The notes under the pieces: generated by a model
Database searches by the model: none
The model's input: only the letters and a program-made list of their open reading frames with translations
What the model was told of the DNA's origin: nothing
Program-made: the position numbers and the translations under genes
Shown here: in pieces, positions 57,101-64,000 of the stretch
Layout of the letters: each line of letters starts with the position of its first letter
Position numbering within the stretch: position 1 is the first letter of the stretch
Assembly (NCBI RefSeq): GCF_001625215.2
Contig: NC_030384.2
Coordinates: 44,240,390-44,304,389, forward strand
DNA length: 64,000 nucleotides
From: Daucus carota subsp. sativus
Taxonomy: Eukaryota > Streptophyta > Magnoliopsida > Apiales > Apiaceae
Direction of reading: 5' to 3'

Positions 57101-59433
57101 GTGATGCTTGTTACCCAGACAGCCTTATAGGCAATATTCCCAATGTTTACTATTACGCAGCCAATAACCCTTCAGAAGCCACTATAGCCAAGAGAAGGAG
57201 CTATGCAAATACTATAAGTTATCTCACTCCTCCAGCAGAAAATGCCGGGCTCTACAAAGGACTGAAGCAGCTTGGAGAACTCATAGCTTCTTACCAGTCT
57301 CTCAAGGACACTGGTCGCGGTCAGCAAATTGTGAGCTCTATAATCAGCACAGCCAGACAATGCAATCTTGACAAAGATGTGGATCTTCCGGATGAAGGAG
57401 CTGAAATCTCTGCCAAGGAACGTGATCTTGTGGTAGGAAAAGTGTACGCCAAAATCATGGAGATTGAATCGCGACTTTTACCTTGTGGACTCCACATCAT
57501 TGGTGAGCCTCCATCAGCGATGGAGGCTGTTGCCACTCTCGTTAACATTGCAGCACTAGACCGGCCAGAAGAAGGGATTACGGCTCTTCCATCAATCTTG
57601 GCTCAGACAGTAGGAAGAGAGATTGAAGATATATATAGAGGAAGTGACAAAGGAATTTTGAAGGATGTTGAGTTGCTTCGCCAAATAACTGAGGCGTCTC
57701 GTGGAGCCATAAATGCATTTGTTGAGAAAACAACTAACGAGAAGGGCCAAGTGGTTAATGTGACTAGCAGACTCAACTCTATCCTCGGTTTTGGTATAAA
57801 TGAACCTTGGATTCAGTACTTGTCAGACACTAAGTTTTACAGGGCTGACAGAGAACAACTGAGAGTTCTGTTCGGATACTTGGGTGGGTGTCTGAAGTTG
57901 ATTGTAGCTGATAATGAGTTGGGAAGTTTAAAACAAGCGTTGGAAGGCAAGTATGTGGAACCAGGTCCAGGTGGTGATCCCATCAGAAACCCGAAAGTTT
58001 TGCCAACTGGGAAGAATATTCATGCGCTTGACCCACAGTCAATTCCCACTGAAGCTGCATTGCAAAGTGCTAAGGTTGTGGTGGATAGGTTGCTCGAGAG
58101 GCAGAAGGCTGACAATGGGGGGAAGTACCCCGAGACTGTTGCACTTGTGTTGTGGGGAACAGATAATATCAAAACTTATGGTGAGTCTTTGGCTCAGGTT
58201 ATGTGGATGATTGGAGTCAGGCCGGTCGCTGATTCTATTGGCCGGGTAAACCGGGTGGAGCCTGTTAGCCTTGCAGAGCTTGGGAGGCCAAGAGTTGATG
58301 TTGTTGTGAATTGTTCTGGAGTGTTTAGAGATCTCTTTATCAATCAGGTACTTATCCTTCTTTCTTGTGGTTCAGATTGGTTTAACAGATTCTGGTTTGA
58401 TTGATAATCTTATATAATTGTTCAAAACTAATCACTGTTACAGTACATCATCATATTTCTAAGGTTCAAAATTTTCAAATTTCTTGACAGATGAATCTCT
58501 TGGACCGGGGTGTGAAGATGGTAGCTGAACTAGATGAGCCCGAAGAAATGAACTTTGTCAGGAAGCACGCACTAGAGCAAGCCAAAACTCTTGGCGTTGA
58601 GGTTAGGGAAGCTGCAACTAGAATATTCTCCAACGCCTCAGGCTCGTACTCCTCCAATGTAAACCTTGCTGTTGAAAATTCTTCATGGAATGATGAGAAG
58701 CAGCTTCAAGACATGTACTTAAGCCGCAAGTCCTTTGCATTTGACTGTGATGCTCCTGGAACCGGTATGATGGAAAAGAGACAAGTATTTGAGATGGCTC
58801 TAAGTACAGCCGAGGCCACATTCCAAAACCTTGACTCTTCAGAAATCTCCCTTACTGATGTCAGTCACTACTTCGACTCTGACCCTACCAATCTGGTACA
58901 GAACCTGAGGAAGGATGGAAAGAAGCCGAATGCATACATTGCAGACACGACCACGGCTAATGCACAGGTAGACATCTATTATCTGGTCTATATATTTATT
59001 CGACAACCCTTCATTTCCAAACAGATATTAAATCTTGTATCCACTATTTTTTAAGGTTCGTACTCTGTCCGAGACTGTCCGACTAGATGCACGAACGAAG
59101 CTCTTGAACCCCAAATGGTATGAAGGAATGCTGTCCAGCGGATACGAGGGTGTTCGTGAAATTGAGAAGAGGCTAACCAACACAGTGGGATGGAGTGCTA
59201 CCTCAGGACAAGTGGACAACTGGGTCTATGAAGAAGCAAACACCACATTCATTAAAGATGAAGAGATGTTGAAGAGGCTAATGAGCACAAACCCAAACTC
59301 CTTCAGGAAGCTGCTGCAGACTTTCTTGGAGGCCAATGGCCGCGGATACTGGGAAACTTCAGAAGAAAATATCGAGCAATTAAAGCAGTTGTACTCTGAA
59401 GTCGAAGATAAGATTGAAGGAATTGATCGGTAA
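54125..59433 (+). CDS. CHLH: Magnesium chelatase subunit H (CHLH/GUN5)
   Basis: Five exons: 54125-55529, 55665-55747, 56545-58347, 58491-58967, 59056-59433. Total 4146 nt, 1381 aa, the usual plant length. CHLH binds protoporphyrin IX and, with CHLI and CHLD, inserts Mg2+ in the first committed step of chlorophyll synthesis in plastids. It is also linked to retrograde signalling. The first ~50 residues are Ser/Thr/Lys-rich and acid-poor, a chloroplast transit peptide. Then come the N-terminal H-subunit domain ([20 protein letters not shown]) and the long CobN/Mg-chelatase domain with [20 protein letters not shown] and [20 protein letters not shown] at residue 664. Intron 1 uses a GC donor (ACAG|GCAAGT); only this gives [14 protein letters not shown] in frame. 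The other introns are GT-AG. Tail to tail with the STELLO-like gene. Confidence 0.97.
55530..55664 (+). other. GC-AG intron 1 of CHLH
   Basis: 135 nt, starting GCAAGTATAA and ending ACTGCAG. The only nearby GT (in 'aagtataat') would shift the frame and destroy the conserved [13 protein letters not shown] block. The strong AG|GCAAGT context is typical of functional GC donors. Confidence 0.85.
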
Positions 59434-60026
59434 ATATGTAACTTACAAATAAATTCTTGAATGCAGAATAACATTCTTAGTTTACCTGAGCCATTTCTCC
59501 CTTGTGAGGGGAGACTGGGTTAATGTAACTTCCAAGAACAGTTCGAATGTGAATTTGTTTTTTCCACTTCCCCAACTGTAATTTACATCATTTTGGGGTT
59601 TTGTCTTCATTGTATGTAATTCAGAGTATTACATATTGAAAAGTATATATGCAATCGGTTACATGATTGTTCTACAGCTGCTTCTTTGATAGATTATTCA
59701 TACCGTTTGTGTAACGAACTTATAAGTCAATTTCTGACATTTTTTTGAAGTTATGTGAAAACGTCACCGTGTTTGTTCAGGAAATAAACTACAGGGAGAA
59801 AGACCAATTCTTTAATTGTACAAAAAATGTACAGTTTATATTGTCAAAAAGGAGCATCCCTACATAATCTTTATCCCCCGAAGATATAAACAACAGAGGA
59901 CGTCTCTACAATCTAATGCTTCCTTTTGAAGGAATTGTACAAAAAGCTTCAGGCTTTGGTCTAAGTGTTACAAGTGATGTGTGCGAAGTTTCAACAAGTG
60001 TTGACACTCTTCTCTGCATCTAGAAC
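59434..60026. other. Tail-to-tail 3' regions
   Basis: 593 bp shared by the 3' untranslated regions of CHLH (plus) and the STELLO-like gene (minus). No gene between them. Confidence 0.6.
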
Positions 60027-63000
60027 TTATACCAACTCCATTAAAAGAGGATCGCCTGCTGCCATTATTCTTATGAGCTTTATGAAGTCTTGCTCACTCG
60101 AGACATTCCATGGGTGAACAGCAGCTGCTTCCGGCGAATAGAATGTTGAGGAATTAGAAGGCTGTTTTCGCTTATATACCATTGAATTGAAGATGGAGTC
60201 AAAGTTATCTGCTGAATCCATTGCTAAAAAGATCATGGGTATTGCGACCTTTTGATGCATATCTAGATGGCCAATTAGATTCACAAGATCAATGTAGTCA
60301 GCTACAGATCTACGAGGTATGTAAAATACCTCAGAACTGCATAAGGTAAGGGTCATGTCACTCTTCATTGATTCCTTATAACTAACTTGGAAGTGAACTG
60401 GCATAGTAGCAACAACTTTCTTCACCATTTCTGCTTGTTGCACAAACCAATCCGATTTCCCAGAAACTGGAACAGAACTCCAGGACTTGGACACCTAATA
60501 TCAGAGTATTAAAGAAAGATCATTATGGGTTTTGAAAACAAACACTCAGGCATGTCAAAAAGTGAGATGTCTAGAAAAATTCACTGAAAGGAAACCCTCT
60601 ATTTTTTTTAGCAATATTTAAGTTAATTTTTTTTTGTTATGATTTTCTTATTCAGAGCATTTTCTAAGATTTAGAAACTAATTTCTATTAAATAGTGGTA
60701 AAGCAAAAATGGTAAAGCAAGGAAAAGGGTCTACACTCTAGTGCAAATGACATAGACTGTGTATGTAATTGATTAAGTGTCAGGAAATGACAATCATGAG
60801 TAGAAAAATAAGGGGAGGGAAGCCTCATGGTCTAATTACCTTGTTTGTAATCCAGAGCTTATCCTTATCTGCTTGTATTAAGTTCCAGTAATTAAGAATA
60901 GTATCATCTTGGAGGAACAGGAACCCTTCTGCACTCGTAAATCTATTCAATATGTTTGGGAGATGCCTGTAGAGAAAATTGATATGATATCAGAAAACAT
61001 CTATATGATAAGTAATAACATGTGTATGATCTACAGAAATCATATAGATGAAAGCTGTATGAGTGATGAATACAGCTGTTACGTTACATTGCAAATAATG
61101 GTTTATGGTCACATCATTCATCTAACAATAGACCCATATGGCCTTATCTTACAATAAAAAAGGTATTAGCATTATAAAAATTATAGTTTGCTTGGAATAA
61201 AATCATAAATCAACAAGCAACCTCTTGATTTGACACTGATCCTAACTAAGCTTTAGCAGACCCTGCAACCTACTGATAACACAGCTGCCCATATGCATTT
61301 TTCTTAATCATTAGCGAACATGCTCGATCTCTAAAATCAGATGCCAGAGAAATATCACATAAAAATGACCTTTTCATGATATTCACAACTACATTATATT
61401 CTTGAGGTAGAGACTCGATCTTCTGATGTTAAACATCTATAAGCGAATGCTTAATCCCTTCTAAGGGGTTGCAGTAGTGTCATGACTAAAGAACTCTTAT
61501 TCATCAACATGCATATAACTACCAAAAAGAAAAAGAAACAACAGCTAACTTCCGCAAACAAAGAAATTTGCATGTGATTCTATTACGGAAATAACAACTT
61601 ACTTGTATACATGGTCAAGCTTGGCTTCTTCAACAGCAAGATCTACATTTTTCTGCTCCGACAAAATAATGACCGACTTAAATATCCTTCCATAGAGCAA
61701 TCTCCACTCTAAAGCAGTACGCTCAATAGGGCCAGTACAGAACATTATAAGCACTACATTCCCAAAGTTCTTCCTCCACCTAATTAAATTTCCGATTTCA
61801 TAATTTACTGTTCCACTTTCATCAACTCCAAGATGAACTGACGGTAACTTTTGAGGAATAAAGTCCTGCCTGTCTCCATGACCAATATTTGCCTGTGGCC
61901 TATCCAATTCAAGGGACATCAGCCTGGGCTGCTTGTACCCAACTGCAATCAAGTCTTGAAGCCAAGCAGCAGTAAACTTCACATCCTTCTCCGACCAAAA
62001 GCCTTCCTCAGCCATTGCAAAACTCAGCTCCAAAATTTTCTCAAAAAATCTATGCTTACTTGATCTCCAGGAGATCAAAAACTTAATTAAACGACCAACA
62101 TTTACATGAAGATCTTTCTCTTCAGAAAAAGGGTAAGCTTCAACTCTATCATACCTATGTACAGTAGGGGGATATACAACAAGATAACCACCAATTTCCC
62201 ATAAAAGCCTCTGGCCCCAATAACCCCTCAATACATCAGAAGCCATTGAACTTACAGAAACAGGAAGCATCAGACCCCAAAATGCCGATGAATGGTACAT
62301 AGTATTAAAAGAATTAACTGGCGCCATAACACCTTGTGGCAGCGCCACTTTTGGAGAACGTTCATCAAACCTAATATCAAATCCATCCAAACCTGGCTTC
62401 CTAGTAAAATAAAACACCGAATCAATATCAGGAAGACCATTAGATATTCCCTGTTGAATAAATTGCTTCCCACCAAACACTTGATTATAATACAATTCAT
62501 GACCAATATCACCAACATTCTCCAATGGCAATCCCCTCGGCCAAACCGACCTCTGCCCAAAATGAATGTACGGATTCACAACAGTCCTATTAGGATTTTC
62601 ACGACCATACTGCAATATAACCTCTTGTCTAGCATTTTCTCCAACTAAATCCACATCAAAATGCTTCCCCAGATCATTACCAATCACCTCACCGCGATCA
62701 TCAGCATCAAAGATCCTTTTCGCCCCATGTTGAATTGCAAACAAATACCCAACAGACTTTCTAACAAAAGAACCATAAGGCAAATAATCAACAACCCTAA
62801 ACCCTAATTTAGCTTGCTGCTGCAGAGACAAAAAGATAGTACCTTTCAAGCTCCAATCATCCGGAGTCCTGGAATCCCCAATTGCTAGAACCTGCCATCC
62901 CTTAATCTTGGCAAGATTGCGAACTGAATCAGTCGGATAACTCTCCACAGACACCACAATCCAATTCTCCGATTGGAAATTAGCATAAGGGGTTGATTTA

Positions 63001-63293
63001 TCTCGAATTTCCTCAACTTTAGTCCAATCCACAGCCGGAAAATGCAAAGTTTTCTCAATGGGTTTCGCCTGAGACTGAAAGCAAAGAAGCGCAGCCGAGT
63101 CACCCGCGTTGCGGAGAAAGAAAAGCGCTACAACAGTGGCAATCAGCAACCCCACAATGAAGACTTTGTAAAGATTATCATTGACCCAAGTGGAGAAATC
63201 AAGAGATTTGGACTCCGAGAAGCGACTTGGATGACGGCTCGTTGATTTTGATCCAGGCTCTCCTTTCGGGTTTACACGATCTTGGACCAACAT
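60027..63293 (-). CDS. STELLO-type Golgi glycosyltransferase-like protein
   Basis: Three exons on the minus strand: 63293-61603, 60966-60840, 60494-60027. Total 2286 nt, 761 aa, GT-AG introns. It starts MLVQDRVNPKGEP like Arabidopsis STL1 and STL2. A cytosolic tail with LDFSTWVNDNLYK precedes one membrane segment at about 43-61, then a lumenal domain with RIFDADDRGEV (a DxD-like metal site, about 194-202), FYFTRKPGLDGFDIRFDE, and in exon 2 AEGFLFLQDDTILNYWN. The C-terminus is PAAVHPWNV-like followed by EQDFIKLIRIMAAGDPLLMELV. STELLO proteins sit in the Golgi, bind cellulose synthase subunits and help assemble and export cellulose synthase complexes. Exon 3 starts with V (GTG), so a reading from 60494 alone is not a separate gene. 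Confidence 0.93.
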
Positions 63294-64000
63294 TGAATCC
63301 AGTCTTAAAGACTCAGAAATAAACCAGAAATCAAAGCCTTCTTGTTTTCTTGTTTCTCCTCAATCAAATTCTTGTCTCACCAATTTGAGCTGTGCATAGA
63401 AAGTGGAAGTGAGGTGATAATGAACTCGGTGAGTGTGTGTATATATAGATTTGTGTGTATCGGTGAAAGTGAAAGAGGTGAAAATAGGAAATGTTGCCGA
63501 CAAGTATGGGGATACTTGTGTTTGCTTAGGCTTGAATGCAACTCTCCTGCTCTGCCTCTTCTAGTTTTTTTAGTTGAGTGTGCGTTGGATGGGCCCCACT
63601 TGCTTTCTTTCTCCATCTATATTCCCCTTTGTTGGTTGGGCTTTCCATTTTTTCCTACCCTTCGCTTCTCATCCTTCTCACATGATCTTGATTTGTCAAA
63701 GAAATCCAAAATGATCTTAATTTGTTAAAAAAATCAAAATGTTCTTCTACTTTTCATTGAATTTCAATTCTACTACTTCTTAGGTTACATTTGTACTTTT
63801 TTTTATATGAACAAATTTGAAATCTATGATTACTATCCGGATCAAATATCATAATTAACTAATATAATTATAATTGATTATTTCTTATATGTTTTATCAA
63901 AGAAATGGCGGTGTTTATAACGTATGTTTAAAATTTTATATATTTTATCTCACCTAGTCACATGCAATTGATTTAGATTGGGGTGTACAAATTTGTGAAT
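63294..64000. other. Leader and promoter of the STELLO-like gene, then AT-rich DNA
   Basis: The 5' leader of the minus-strand gene starts here. It contains CT/GA-rich stretches and, further right, AT-rich sequence. Open frames present are antisense or short. The window ends before the next gene. Confidence 0.5.

Overview
The window is nuclear DNA of a flowering plant, almost certainly a eudicot. Spliced genes with GT-AG introns match plant-only families (magnesium chelatase H, STELLO, zeatin O-glucosyltransferase, MIZU-KUSSEI1-like, a CH-domain kinesin-14). The spaces between them are AT-rich and full of plant MITEs, a hAT element and a Helitron-like element. I lean towards an asterid but cannot name the species from sequence alone.

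Layout. 1-10 kb: a UDP-glycosyltransferase of the zeatin O-glucosyltransferase type (minus) with the decayed 3' end of a second copy beside it, two MITEs, then a three-exon GT61 glycosyltransferase (plus). 10.1-16.6 kb: a 14-exon minus-strand gene that I rebuilt exon by exon. It has the CH domain, coiled coil and tail of a plant kinesin-14, but the whole motor domain is missing in frame. 16.6-24.2 kb: gene-free, with a duplicated ~0.45 kb segment. 24.3-25.1 kb: an intronless MIZ1-like gene (plus). 25.2-39.4 kb: gene-free and repeat-dense, with a CACTA-like end, a MITE with 16-bp inverted repeats, a hAT element with a perfect 8-bp target duplication, a 3.9 kb Helitron-like composite, and a ~560 bp near-perfect foldback. 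39.4-40.7 kb: an intronless single-pass membrane protein of unknown function (minus). 41.7-44.8 kb: a cluster of four MITEs. 45.2-52.5 kb: the exosome subunit RRP43 (plus), eight coding exons and probably a long leader intron. 53.7-59.4 kb: CHLH/GUN5 (plus), five exons, 1381 aa, with a GC-AG first intron and a G-box upstream. 60.0-63.3 kb: a STELLO-type Golgi protein (minus), three exons, tail to tail with CHLH.

The genes are not a pathway cluster. CHLH acts in chlorophyll synthesis in plastids. STELLO and GT61 both act on cell-wall polysaccharide production in the Golgi. The zeatin O-glucosyltransferase acts on cytokinin. RRP43 acts in RNA decay.

The most unusual item is the motorless kinesin-14. 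All 14 exons join in one open frame of 786 codons with canonical splice sites. The break lies exactly at the intron where the motor domain normally begins.
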